From Pantoea coffeiphila (GTDB taxonomy: Bacteria > Pseudomonadota > Gammaproteobacteria > Enterobacterales > Enterobacteriaceae): DNA of 64,000 bases. Below the pieces are notes generated by a model, which was given only the letters and a program-made list of their open reading frames with translations, was not told the DNA's origin and did no database searches. This document shows positions 9,374 through 17,349 of this stretch, in pieces. Where the stretch lies: the NCBI RefSeq assembly GCF_016909495.1, contig NZ_JAFBFW010000009.1:1-64000 (forward strand). The letters are read 5' to 3'. A program made the position numbers and the translations under genes. How positions within the stretch are numbered: the first letter of the stretch is position 1; each line of letters starts with the position of its first letter.

Positions 9374-10714
9374 ATGGTTTATTCGGGTAAAGTGAATATC
9401 CAACAGGCAATCGACGAAGCACCGGTTTCACGCTTTCACTGGGTGATTATCATCCTGGGATTTCTGATCCTCGCCATCGACGGGTTCGACACGGCGGCGA
9501 TGGGCTATATCGCCCCCACGCTGTCCAGCGACTGGGGAATTAAAAGGCAGGACCTCGGGCCGGTATTAAGCGCCGCGCTGCTCGGGCTTTCCATCGGCGC
9601 ACTGATCGCCGGGCCGGCCTCGGACAGACTGGGGCGTAAAAAGGTGCTGGTTTTCTCCTGCCTGTTCTTCGGGCTTGCCAGCCTGGGAACCGCCTACGCA
9701 CAAACGCTGAATACGCTGACGCTGTGGCGCTTTCTGACCGGTCTCGGGCTGGGCGCGGCGATGCCGAATGCGATTACGCTCGTCTCTGAGTTTGCCCCGA
9801 AGCGCTGCCGTTCTATGGCAATCAACACCATGTACTGCGGCTTTCCGCTGGGTGCGGCGGGCGGCGGGGCGATTTCGTCCTGGCTGATCCCTAACTATGG
9901 CTGGCATAGCGTTCTGCTGGCCGGAGCGATTGCGCCGCTGGCGCTCACCGTGTTGCTGGTTCTGTTCCTGCCGGAGTCGGTCAAATTCCTGGTACATCGC
10001 GGTAAAGACATTGTGCAAATCCGGCGCATTGCCCAGCGGTTTATTGCCGGGAGTCTGGCGCAGGTGACACATTTTTATCTCGATGAAGAACGTACCACCG
10101 GCAAAAAAGGCAGCGTGGCACAGCTGTTCAGTCAGCCGTGGCTGGCCGGTACGCTGATGCTGTGGATGACCTACTTTATGGGGCTGGTGATCTATTACGT
10201 GCTGCTGAGCTGGATGCCGACGCTGATGCTGGGGATGGGCTATCCGCTGGCGGAATCGGCCTGGCTGACCTCGCTGTTTACCTTCGGCGGCACGGCGGGG
10301 ATTCTGCTGGCGGGCTGGATGATGGACAGGTGGGAAGCACACAAGGTGGTGATGACCGGTTTTGCCCTGACGATGCTGTTTGCGCTGGCGCTGGGCTTCG
10401 AGAACAACCATATCGTGCTGTTCGGCGGGCTGATCTTCCTGATGGGCATTACCATGAACGGCGCGCAGTCGGGCCTGCAAACGCTGGCGGCCACCTTTTA
10501 TCCGACCCACTGCCGTGCCACGGGAATTGCATGGATGCAGGGCGTCGGGCGCTTTGGCGGCGTGGCAGGCACCATGATGAGCGCACAGCTGCTCTCTCAA
10601 CAATGGCAGGCCGACAGTATCCTGATGTTCCTCAGCGTGCCGGCACTGCTCGCGGCGGCAGCCACGCTGTATAAGCTGCAGCGCTATAAAACACAAAATC
10701 TGAGCGTCGCCTAA
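9374..10714 (+). CDS. MFS transporter, aromatic acid:H+ symporter (AAHS) type
   Basis: A 446-residue major facilitator with about 12 membrane segments. The first segment carries DGFDTAAMGYIAP, the Asp-Gly-Phe-Asp signature of AAHS transporters such as PcaK, and the loop motif GPASDRLGRKK follows. I chose the ATG at 374 bases past 9000 (MVYSGKVNIQQ) because GGGCGGGGG lies just upstream; an earlier ATG at 9341 lacks a site. No aromatic-ring degradation genes are beside it. The substrate, likely an aromatic or other organic acid, is inferred from family. Confidence 0.9.
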   Translation: MVYSGKVNIQQAIDEAPVSRFHWVIIILGFLILAIDGFDTAAMGYIAPTLSSDWGIKRQDLGPVLSAALLGLSIGALIAGPASDRLGRKKVLVFSCLFFGLASLGTAYAQTLNTLTLWRFLTGLGLGAAMPNAITLVSEFAPKRCRSMAINTMYCGFPLGAAGGGAISSWLIPNYGWHSVLLAGAIAPLALTVLLVLFLPESVKFLVHRGKDIVQIRRIAQRFIAGSLAQVTHFYLDEERTTGKKGSVAQLFSQPWLAGTLMLWMTYFMGLVIYYVLLSWMPTLMLGMGYPLAESAWLTSLFTFGGTAGILLAGWMMDRWEAHKVVMTGFALTMLFALALGFENNHIVLFGGLIFLMGITMNGAQSGLQTLAATFYPTHCRATGIAWMQGVGRFGGVAGTMMSAQLLSQQWQADSILMFLSVPALLAAAATLYKLQRYKTQNLSVA

Positions 10715-10720
10715 ACCCCG

Positions 10721-10755
10721 TTATCCTGCTCCCGCCTGGGGGCAGGATAAATTTG
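10721..10755 (+). terminator. Probable terminator after the AAHS transporter
   Basis: A perfect 9-bp inverted repeat TTATCCTGC/GCAGGATAA spans 10721-10750 and closes a GC-rich loop. It starts 6 bp after the stop codon. The following ATTTG is only weakly T-rich, so termination may be partial. Confidence 0.6.
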
Positions 10756-11082
10756 AGGGCAAACGCAGTTAGCTGAATGGTCAGCGGGATAAACGTCATC
10801 GCAAACGCTAACGGGTAATCGGTAGTGGCATAACCTTTATTAAAAATACGCATGACTGAATTATTTATTCAGCTGATACCGACTTAACGCCTTCTTTCTA
10901 ATTCCTCTCCGTTGAATAAACCCGAATATAAAATCACTTATCCACCTCGCACAGGCCGTTTCTACCCGCATCTCCCGCGTATTAAGTAAATTAAGATGGA
11001 TTAATTACCATCCTTGATATCCATCAAGGCGTGGGGAGCTGTTTTTGTTCAAAAAGGGCATAGGGGAAAATAAAGGGAAATA
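10756..11082. promoter_or_regulatory. Leader region of the DASS transporter with two inverted repeats
   Basis: I see no supported gene in this stretch. Two adjacent inverted repeats stand out: GATGG/CCATC around ATTAATTA at 10995-11012, and CCTTGAT/ATCAAGG around ATCC at 11012-11029. They lie 55-90 bp upstream of the start codon and may be operators or leader hairpins. A short minus-strand frame (about 10750-10853) reads as a hydrophobic peptide but I could not assign it. Confidence 0.45.
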
Positions 11083-12534
11083 ATGATGACTGAACAAGTG
11101 CAGGTAAAACTGGCATTTCCACTGTGGAAGGGCGTTTTCACGCTCTTTGTGGGCCTGCTAATCTGGTTTATGCCACCGCCCACCGGGCTGGATATTGTTG
11201 CGTGGCATATGTTTGCGGTCTTCGCCGCGACCATTCTGGCGATTATTTTAAAAGTGATGCCGATGGGCGCGGTAACCATGGTGGCGCTGGTCGTCTCGGC
11301 AATGACCGGGCTGACGCCGATCTCCGGCGGTGGCAGCGGCAAAGTGGCCGCACTGTCCGGCTTTGCCAACGGCACGATCTGGCTGATCGGTATCGCCATG
11401 TTTATCTCCCGCGCGGTGATTAAAACCGGGCTGGGCAGGCGCATCGCGCTGTGGTTTATCTCGAAATGCGGACACAGCATGCTCGGCGTGGCTTACGGTC
11501 TGGCGCTGTCCGATATGGTACTCGGCCCGGGCATTCCTTCCGCCTCGGCGCGCGGTGGCGGCATTATGTATCCCATCACCCAGTCGATTGCCACCGCATA
11601 CCAGTCCGAGCCGGGGCCAACGGCCAGAAAGGCCGGGGCATTCCTGATGATCTGCGTGTCGCAGATTGATGCCATTATCTGCGCAATGTTCCTGACGGCG
11701 ATGGCCGGAAACCCGCTGATTGCCGAGCTGGCTGCCAGCCAGGGGATTCAGGTTAACTGGGGGATCTGGTTCTTAGGTGCCATCGTGCCCGGTCTGCTGA
11801 CGCTGCTGATTATTCCTCTGTGCCTCTATTATATTTATCCACCGGAACTGAAAAAAACGCCGGAAATACCGGGCATCGCGCGGGAAGAGCTGCGCAAAAT
11901 GGGGCCAATGTCCCTTGCCGAAAAAATCCTGGCGTTCGACTTCGTGCTGCTGATCGTGCTGTGGACCGCGGGCGATATCTTCTTCCAGATCCCCGCCACG
12001 CTGTCGGCCTTTATTGGTCTGGTTATCCTGCTGCTCTCCAATATCATGTCGTGGAAGAACATTATTGAAGAGAAAACAGCGTGGGATACGATGTTCTGGT
12101 TCGCTGTGCTGGTGATGATGGCCAACGCCCTGAACAAATACGGCATGATTGCCTGGATCTCCAAGGGCATCGTGGGCTACATCGGCCACTTTGACTGGCT
12201 GCTGGTGTTCCTGGTGCTGATTCTGGTTTATTTCTACACCCGCTATTTCTTTGCCTCGGCGATGGCACATATTTCCGCGATGTATCTGGCCTTCCTGGCG
12301 GTATCCGTTTCGGTCGGCGTGCCGCCGCTGCTGGCCGCGCTGACGCTGGGCTACACCTCCAATCTGTCGATGGGGCTGACCCAGTATTCCGGCGGCCCCG
12401 GCCCGGCACTGTTCGGCTCCGGCTATAACTCTACCGGCCAGTGGTGGGGCGTCAGCTTCCTGGTGTCGATCGTTTCTATCGCCATCTGGCTGCTGGCCGG
12501 CGGCGCATGGATGAAAATCGTGGGCATCTGGTAA
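11083..12534 (+). CDS. DASS-family anion transporter (CitT/SodiT1-like dicarboxylate carrier)
   Basis: A 483-residue inner-membrane carrier of the divalent anion:Na+ symporter family, of the subgroup that includes CitT, TtdT and the plant 2-oxoglutarate/malate translocator. Characteristic parts are the loop with GFANGTIWLIGIAMFISRAV, the SASARGGGIMYPI segment, and GGPGPALFGSGYNSTGQWW near the C-terminus. About 12-14 hydrophobic segments are present. Probable substrates are C4- or C6-carboxylates, by antiport or symport. It stands alone; a convergent MFS gene lies beyond an octamer repeat. A start three bases later (second ATG) is equally possible. Confidence 0.9.
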   Translation: MMTEQVQVKLAFPLWKGVFTLFVGLLIWFMPPPTGLDIVAWHMFAVFAATILAIILKVMPMGAVTMVALVVSAMTGLTPISGGGSGKVAALSGFANGTIWLIGIAMFISRAVIKTGLGRRIALWFISKCGHSMLGVAYGLALSDMVLGPGIPSASARGGGIMYPITQSIATAYQSEPGPTARKAGAFLMICVSQIDAIICAMFLTAMAGNPLIAELAASQGIQVNWGIWFLGAIVPGLLTLLIIPLCLYYIYPPELKKTPEIPGIAREELRKMGPMSLAEKILAFDFVLLIVLWTAGDIFFQIPATLSAFIGLVILLLSNIMSWKNIIEEKTAWDTMFWFAVLVMMANALNKYGMIAWISKGIVGYIGHFDWLLVFLVLILVYFYTRYFFASAMAHISAMYLAFLAVSVSVGVPPLLAALTLGYTSNLSMGLTQYSGGPGPALFGSGYNSTGQWWGVSFLVSIVSIAIWLLAGGAWMKIVGIW

Positions 12535-12588
12535 CACTCACGTTCGCCAGCGGGCAGGCGCTCAGCCTGTCCGCTGCTGAGCGCCTTT

Positions 12589-12680
12589 CTGCCTGTCTGC
12601 CTGTCTGCCTGTCTGCCTGTCTGCCTGTCTGCCTGTCTGCCTGTCTGCCTGTCTGCCTGTCTGCCTGTCTGCCTGTCTGC
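12589..12680. repeat. Octamer tandem repeat (CTGCCTGT)n
   Basis: A perfect 8-bp direct repeat CTGCCTGT with 11.5 copies fills most of the gap between two convergent transporter genes. It starts 54 bp after the DASS stop codon and ends 28 bp beyond the MFS stop codon. There are no mismatches. It is a candidate variable-number tandem repeat. Because it lies after both genes, an effect on their 3' ends or on termination is possible, but a phase-variation switch of a start codon is not. Confidence 0.97.
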
Positions 12681-12708
12681 AACTTAATCGTTATCCGTGT
12701 TTTACTGG

Positions 12709-13899
12709 TTATCCGCGTTTTTTTATCGATATCAGCGTCAGCAGCGCCACTATTACCGGCACCAGCGATCCCCACAGTACGGCATTCCAGCCGAAAAGAT
12801 GCAGCAGCGCGCCGGAAGAGAATGACCCAATAATCATCACGCCAAAGACGATGAAATCATTCAGCGACTGCACCTGAGTTTTCTCTTCGGGGCGATGGAA
12901 ATCAACGATCTGCGCGGAAGCACCGGTAAAGCCAAAGTTCCAGCCCACGCCCAGCAGGATCAGCGACACCCAGTAATGACCAATCTCCGTTCCGGCCAGC
13001 CCGGCCAGCACAGAAAGAGCCGTAATCACCAGCCCGGCGGCGGCAACGCGAGAAGCACCAAAGCGGCTAATCAGCCCGCCGGTAAAGAAGCCCGGCGCGT
13101 ACATGGCAATCACGTGCCACTGGATGCCCAGGTTAGATGCCTCCTGAGAGATGCCGTGCATATGCATCGCCAGCGGCGCGGCGGTCATCAGAAAGTTCAT
13201 CACCATATAGGCAACCGCGCCGGTAAACACCACGCGGGCAAAACCCGGCTGGCGAATAATTTCAGCCAGCGGGCGGCCAGCGGCCCCAGCTTTATTCTGC
13301 GCGACCGGCTCGGCCGACTTCACGCCGGAGAGCACCAGGGCGGAAATCGCAGCCACCAGCGCCTGGGCAATAAAGGTCACCGCGAAGGTATGTGGCGGCC
13401 AGAGATCCATCGTGCCGGTCACCAGCATCGGGCCGATAACGCCCGCCGCCACGCCGCCGCCCATCACCAGCGAAAGCGCCCGCGCCCGGCGTTCTTTGCC
13501 CACGCCATCGGTGGCCGCAAAACGAAATGACAACCCTACCGCCGCATAGGCTCCGCCCATAAACGCGGCAAGGCAAAACAGAGAGAACGAACCTATGACC
13601 ACCGCCAGTGCGGCGGCCAGGCCGGTGATCACCCCGGTACCGGTGCCCAGCAGAAAGGCCGCTCTGCGGCCATGCCGACGGGCAAACGCGCCGAGCGGTA
13701 AAATACAGGCGGCCATCCCCAGCACAAAAATCGTCAGCGGCAGGGTGGCCAGCGTGCTGTCCGGTGCAATGCTATTACCGACAATCGCCCCCGTCGTATA
13801 GAACACCACCGCATTCGCACCCGCCAGCGCCTGAGCGGTGGCAAGGCGAAGAATATTGCTATTCTGCTGCCGCAGGGGCAGGGTTATTTCAGCGTTCAT
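12709..13899 (-). CDS. MFS transporter (putative drug/metabolite exporter)
   Basis: A 396-residue major facilitator with about 12 hydrophobic segments. The loop between segments 2 and 3 reads PLGAFARRHGRRAAF, a relaxed form of the MFS motif A. The later motif with VGWNFGFTGASAQIVDF is common in the YfcJ/EmrD-like and related groups. It is divergent from the LysR gene at 14127 across a 227-bp gap that contains a perfect 9-bp palindrome, so the LysR protein is a likely regulator. The substrate is unknown. Confidence 0.85.
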   Translation of the reverse strand: MNAEITLPLRQQNSNILRLATAQALAGANAVVFYTTGAIVGNSIAPDSTLATLPLTIFVLGMAACILPLGAFARRHGRRAAFLLGTGTGVITGLAAALAVVIGSFSLFCLAAFMGGAYAAVGLSFRFAATDGVGKERRARALSLVMGGGVAAGVIGPMLVTGTMDLWPPHTFAVTFIAQALVAAISALVLSGVKSAEPVAQNKAGAAGRPLAEIIRQPGFARVVFTGAVAYMVMNFLMTAAPLAMHMHGISQEASNLGIQWHVIAMYAPGFFTGGLISRFGASRVAAAGLVITALSVLAGLAGTEIGHYWVSLILLGVGWNFGFTGASAQIVDFHRPEEKTQVQSLNDFIVFGVMIIGSFSSGALLHLFGWNAVLWGSLVPVIVALLTLISIKKRG

Positions 13900-13990
13900 T
13901 GAGTCTCTTTGCGCAGGTTAAATGCCCGATTCCGGGCATAATGTTGTCCGCTTATCAGCTAACAACAATGCCAGCGTTATCGCAACGCCA

Positions 13991-14011
13991 GACGTTGTCC
14001 TTGACAACGTC
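13991..14011. promoter_or_regulatory. Perfect palindrome between the MFS and LysR genes
   Basis: GACGTTGTC and GACAACGTC flank a CTT spacer, giving an uninterrupted 9-bp inverted repeat about 90 bp before the MFS start and 115 bp before the LysR start. A half site recurs directly after it (CAACGTTTAG). Position and symmetry suit an operator for a dimeric regulator controlling the divergent pair. This is inferred from layout only. Confidence 0.55.
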
Positions 14012-14126
14012 AACGTTTAGCTAAACCACTAAAACTGACTGCAAAATTCGTGAAGTTCAACACAGATAAACGCTTTATCGCCGCCATTTTGCCGGATATG
14101 ATCCTGAGAACGAATAAGGATGGTCT

Positions 14127-15035
14127 ATGGCAAACTACACATTGCGTCAGCTGAAGTATTTCGTCACGACGGTTGAATGTGGCAGCGTGGCGGAAGCTTC
14201 CCGCAAGTTATTTATCGCACAGCCGTCGATCTCAACGGCAATAAAGATTCTGGAAGAGAGCTTCGGCGTACAGCTTTTTATTCGCCATCACGCGCAGGGC
14301 GTGTCGCTAACGCCTTCCGGTACCCGTTTTCATCGTAAAGCGGTCAGACTGCTGCGAATGGCCCATGAGTTTGAGCAAAATGCGCTGGCCGATACGGACA
14401 TTGTGGCGGGTAAAATCGATATCGGCTGCTTTGAAACGGTCGCTCCGCTGATTCTGCCAAAGCTGATCCACGGCTTTAAGGCTCTGTATCCCGGCGTGGA
14501 GATTATGATCCGCGACGGCGAGCAGCACGAACTGTTGCAGGGGCTGGCCGCAGGCCGCTTCGACGTGGCGCTGCTCTATCAGCACGATCTCGACAACAGC
14601 CTGACCGTGGAACCGCTTGTGGCACCGAGAAAGCCCTATATTCTGCTGCCTGCGGCGCACCGACTGGCGCAGCAGAGTGCGGTTTCCCTGTCTGAACTGG
14701 CCGATGAACCAATGATCCTGCTGGATGTACAGCCCAGCCGTAACTACTTTATCAGCCTGTTTACCCGCGCAGGCATCACGCCGGATATTGTCTTTAGCTC
14801 GCCATCGATTGAAATGGTGCGCGGTATGGTTGGCCACGGTTTTGGTTTTGCCGTGCTGGTAACCCGCCCGAGTGGCAAGTTCAGCTACGACGGGAAGCCG
14901 CTGGCCATGGTGGAGCTGAAAGATGAGGTGGAGGGTTCCGGGCTGGCCGCCGCCTGGCTGGCGGGCGATCGGCTGACCAAGCCCGCCGGACTGTTCGTGG
15001 AGTACTGCAAAGCCGAACTACCGGGCATGCTGTAA
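14127..15035 (+). CDS. LysR-family transcriptional regulator
   Basis: A 302-residue LysR regulator. The N-terminal winged helix-turn-helix spans about residues 5-64 (LRQLKYFVTTVECGSVAEAS, then AQPSISTAIKILEE). The remainder is a periplasmic-binding-like effector domain starting near GKIDIGCFETVAP. It is divergent from the MFS gene and tail-to-tail (17 bp) with the M20 deacylase gene, so it could act on either unit; divergence makes the MFS gene the more likely target. The effector is unknown. Confidence 0.93.
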   Translation: MANYTLRQLKYFVTTVECGSVAEASRKLFIAQPSISTAIKILEESFGVQLFIRHHAQGVSLTPSGTRFHRKAVRLLRMAHEFEQNALADTDIVAGKIDIGCFETVAPLILPKLIHGFKALYPGVEIMIRDGEQHELLQGLAAGRFDVALLYQHDLDNSLTVEPLVAPRKPYILLPAAHRLAQQSAVSLSELADEPMILLDVQPSRNYFISLFTRAGITPDIVFSSPSIEMVRGMVGHGFGFAVLVTRPSGKFSYDGKPLAMVELKDEVEGSGLAAAWLAGDRLTKPAGLFVEYCKAELPGML

Positions 15036-15052
15036 ACGGGCCAGCGCGCCGC

Positions 15053-16201
15053 TCAGGCGCGCAGCCATTGGGTCAGATTACCCAGCATTTTCATACAGGC
15101 ATCGATCTGTTCCACGCTGATGAACTCATCCGGTTTATGCCCCTGATCCATACTACCCGGACCGCAAACCAGCGTCGTCATACCCGCCTGATGAAATAAT
15201 CCGCCTTCCGTGCCAAAAGCAACGGTGCTGAAACGGTCGCAGCCGCACCATTCGGCCAGCAGGCTGGCGAACCGACACGTGGGATCGGTCAGCAGACCGG
15301 GATACTGGCTGAGCGGCTGAAAGGTGATGCTACAGCCGTCGGCTTTTTGCCGCATAGCGGGTAACAGCTCGCACTGCGCATACTGTGCGATCCGTTCAAT
15401 GACCGCGTCAGCCGGGGCATCGGGAAGATGGCGGATTTCAAAGTCAAACTGGCAGGACTGCGGCACGATATTTAACGCTGTGCCGCCGGAAATCGTACCA
15501 ACCTGCAGGGTGCTGAAGGCAGGATCGAAACGGCTGTCCTGCACCTCAGCCAGCTTGTCACCTTCATCCATCAGCCGGGTAATCAGCCGGGTAGCATACT
15601 CAATCGCATTCACCCCCTGCGGCGCATAGGCGGAATGACACGCGTGGCCGCGCACGTCGCAGCGCATCGCCACTTTACCCTTATGGCCGTAAACCGGCCG
15701 CATTTCAGTGGGTTCGCCAATAATGCACAACGCCGGTTTACTGGCCGCATCAGCCAGCAGCTCCGTCAGGCTGCGCACGCCCAGGCAGCCGACCTCTTCG
15801 TCGTAGGAGAATGCCAGGTGCAGCGGCAGTCGCAGCGGTTCGGCAACAAACGCCGGTACCGAGGCCAGCACGCAGGCGAGGAATCCCTTCATATCGGTGC
15901 TGCCGCGCCCGTAATAGCGGCCTTCCTGTTCCGTCAGCGCAAACGGCGGCACGCTCCACGTCTGACCCTCGACCGGCACCACATCGGTATGGCCGGAGAG
16001 CATCACGCCACCCGCTGTATCAGGGCCAATCACCGCGTAGAGATTCGCCTTGCTTCCGCTGTCATTATGCAGCAGCCGGGATGCCACGCCGTGTTCCGCC
16101 AGCCAGCTCTGAACAAAGTGAATCAGCGCAAGATTGGATTCACGGCTGGTGGTATCGAACGCCAGCAGCTGCGCCATTAAATCGCGGACCGAGCTACTCA
16201 T
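15053..16201 (-). CDS. M20 metallopeptidase, ArgE/acetylornithine deacetylase-like
   Basis: A 382-residue M20-family amidohydrolase, close in length to E. coli ArgE (383). Zinc-site motifs are complete: His71 and Asp73 in SGHTDVVPVEG, Asp103 in RGSTDMKG, Glu135-Glu136 in YDEEVGCLG, then IIGEPTEM and HACHSAYAP. Its place as last gene of an operon with an NCS1 permease, a RidA-like protein and a DUF1028 protein argues for deacylation or decarbamoylation of an imported N-substituted amino acid, not arginine synthesis. An ATG 15 bases upstream (16216) is possible; I chose the one that overlaps the previous gene by 8 bp. Confidence 0.88.
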   Translation of the reverse strand: MSSSVRDLMAQLLAFDTTSRESNLALIHFVQSWLAEHGVASRLLHNDSGSKANLYAVIGPDTAGGVMLSGHTDVVPVEGQTWSVPPFALTEQEGRYYGRGSTDMKGFLACVLASVPAFVAEPLRLPLHLAFSYDEEVGCLGVRSLTELLADAASKPALCIIGEPTEMRPVYGHKGKVAMRCDVRGHACHSAYAPQGVNAIEYATRLITRLMDEGDKLAEVQDSRFDPAFSTLQVGTISGGTALNIVPQSCQFDFEIRHLPDAPADAVIERIAQYAQCELLPAMRQKADGCSITFQPLSQYPGLLTDPTCRFASLLAEWCGCDRFSTVAFGTEGGLFHQAGMTTLVCGPGSMDQGHKPDEFISVEQIDACMKMLGNLTQWLRA

Positions 16202-16868
16202 CGCCGGGAACCCCATAGCCGGGAGCCTGGCGCGGATCGAGTGCTCGCGTCAGATAGTCCTGCGCCTGAGGTTGCCAGGCGCGCCAGAGATCGTTCAGCC
16301 GGGCCAATGGAGCAGCATCCGCCCAGTCAACTCTGAGATCGATCAGCGGCCAGCTGTGATCGCCCGCCACTTTCAGCGCGGCGGAATGGACCGGGCCAGC
16401 TTCTCCTCCCGCCGCCAGCCCCGCTTCCATCGCGAGGATCAGGCGCTCAGCCAGTGAACCCTGGCTTTTTTCAAATGCGCTGACCATAGCGACGATCACC
16501 TGTTTCCCTGCCAGCATATTTCCCGCAGCCACGCACGCTTTCCCCTGAACCGCATGATGCACACCCAGCGTCTGGCTGCCGCTAAATATGGCGGTGTGGC
16601 CATCGCGCCCAATCACCGTCACCTGGCGATACTGGCAGTGTGCGTCACGGGCCAGCGCGGCATCTAACGCACCCGGCACGGTCGCCCCCTGATCCAGTGC
16701 CGCGAGGATTTCCGGGCCAAGAGCGGGCAGGGTGATGTTCTGGCTGGATACTGCACCGACCCCGCTCAGTACCCACGGGCAGCGGGCGCCCACCGCCATG
16801 CTGGAGGAGCTGACGGCCACGCCAAACTGCCCGGTTTCACTACAGCGCGCCGCGATTGAAAAGGTCAC
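16194..16868 (-). CDS. DUF1028 family protein
   Basis: A 224-residue protein of the DUF1028 family. The start MTFSIAARCSETGQFGVAVS is the family signature, followed by GARCPWVLSGVGAVSSQN and GNMLAG. The family has been grouped with Ntn hydrolase-like folds, and members often occur with amidohydrolases and RidA proteins, but no reaction has been settled to my knowledge. It overlaps RidA upstream by 4 bp (ATGA type) and the M20 gene downstream by 8 bp, so expression is tightly coupled. It may cleave an amide or ring of the substrate brought in by the operon's permease (inference). Confidence 0.85.
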   Translation of the reverse strand: MTFSIAARCSETGQFGVAVSSSSMAVGARCPWVLSGVGAVSSQNITLPALGPEILAALDQGATVPGALDAALARDAHCQYRQVTVIGRDGHTAIFSGSQTLGVHHAVQGKACVAAGNMLAGKQVIVAMVSAFEKSQGSLAERLILAMEAGLAAGGEAGPVHSAALKVAGDHSWPLIDLRVDWADAAPLARLNDLWRAWQPQAQDYLTRALDPRQAPGYGVPGDE

Positions 16869-17293
16869 AGCGCCTCCTCATCCGGAATAACGGCTATAAC
16901 ATCAATTTCCATCAGCCACTGCGGCTGCGCCAGTGCAGACACCACCAGCCCGGTAGAGATAGGGAAAACGCCCTTCAGCCACTTTCCGACTTCCTGATAG
17001 ACCGGCTCACGGTAGCGGGGATCGATAAGATAGGTGGTCGTTTTGACGATGTGCGACAGATCGCTTCCCGCCTCTTCCAGCAGCTGTTTCACGTTTTTCA
17101 TCGCCTGCTCCGCCTGCGCGCGCGGATCGCCCAGCCCCACCAGCGCCCCGGAAAAATCGGTACCCACCTGGCCACGCACGTAAACGGTGTTACCTGCACG
17201 TACCGCCTGGCACAGATCGTTATCCAGGCTCTGATTTGGATAGGTCGCTTTGGTATTGAACATGCGAATGCGGGTATGCGTCGGTTTGCTCAT
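16865..17293 (-). CDS. RidA/YjgF-family protein lacking the canonical arginine
   Basis: A 142-residue RidA-superfamily protein with recognisable blocks GNTVYVRGQVGTDF, QAEQAMKNVKQLLEEAGSDL and HIVKTTTYLID. Typical RidA enzymes deaminate 2-aminoacrylate-type imines by means of an arginine in a PARS-like motif near the C-terminus. Here the matching segment reads FPISTGLVVSAL (about 110-121), so that arginine is absent, as in the Rid4-7 subfamilies. It is probably a pathway-specific Rid protein, not a general imine deaminase. It lies second in the operon, 56 bp after the permease gene. Confidence 0.88.
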   Translation of the reverse strand: MSKPTHTRIRMFNTKATYPNQSLDNDLCQAVRAGNTVYVRGQVGTDFSGALVGLGDPRAQAEQAMKNVKQLLEEAGSDLSHIVKTTTYLIDPRYREPVYQEVGKWLKGVFPISTGLVVSALAQPQWLMEIDVIAVIPDEEAL

Positions 17294-17349
17294 CTTTTAA
17301 CTCCTGTAAAACGGGTAAATGAGGCCGCATAACGCGGCCGGTGGAAAAT

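Noticed and set aside
9566-10696. 376-codon minus-strand frame opposite the AAHS transporter
   Set aside because: It has low-complexity Gln/Arg/His composition and is a shadow of the GC-rich transporter gene.
10750-10853. Short hydrophobic minus-strand peptide MRIFNKGYATTDYPLAFAM
   Set aside because: It is about 35 codons, overlaps the transporter terminator, has no clear ribosome binding site and no recognised family.
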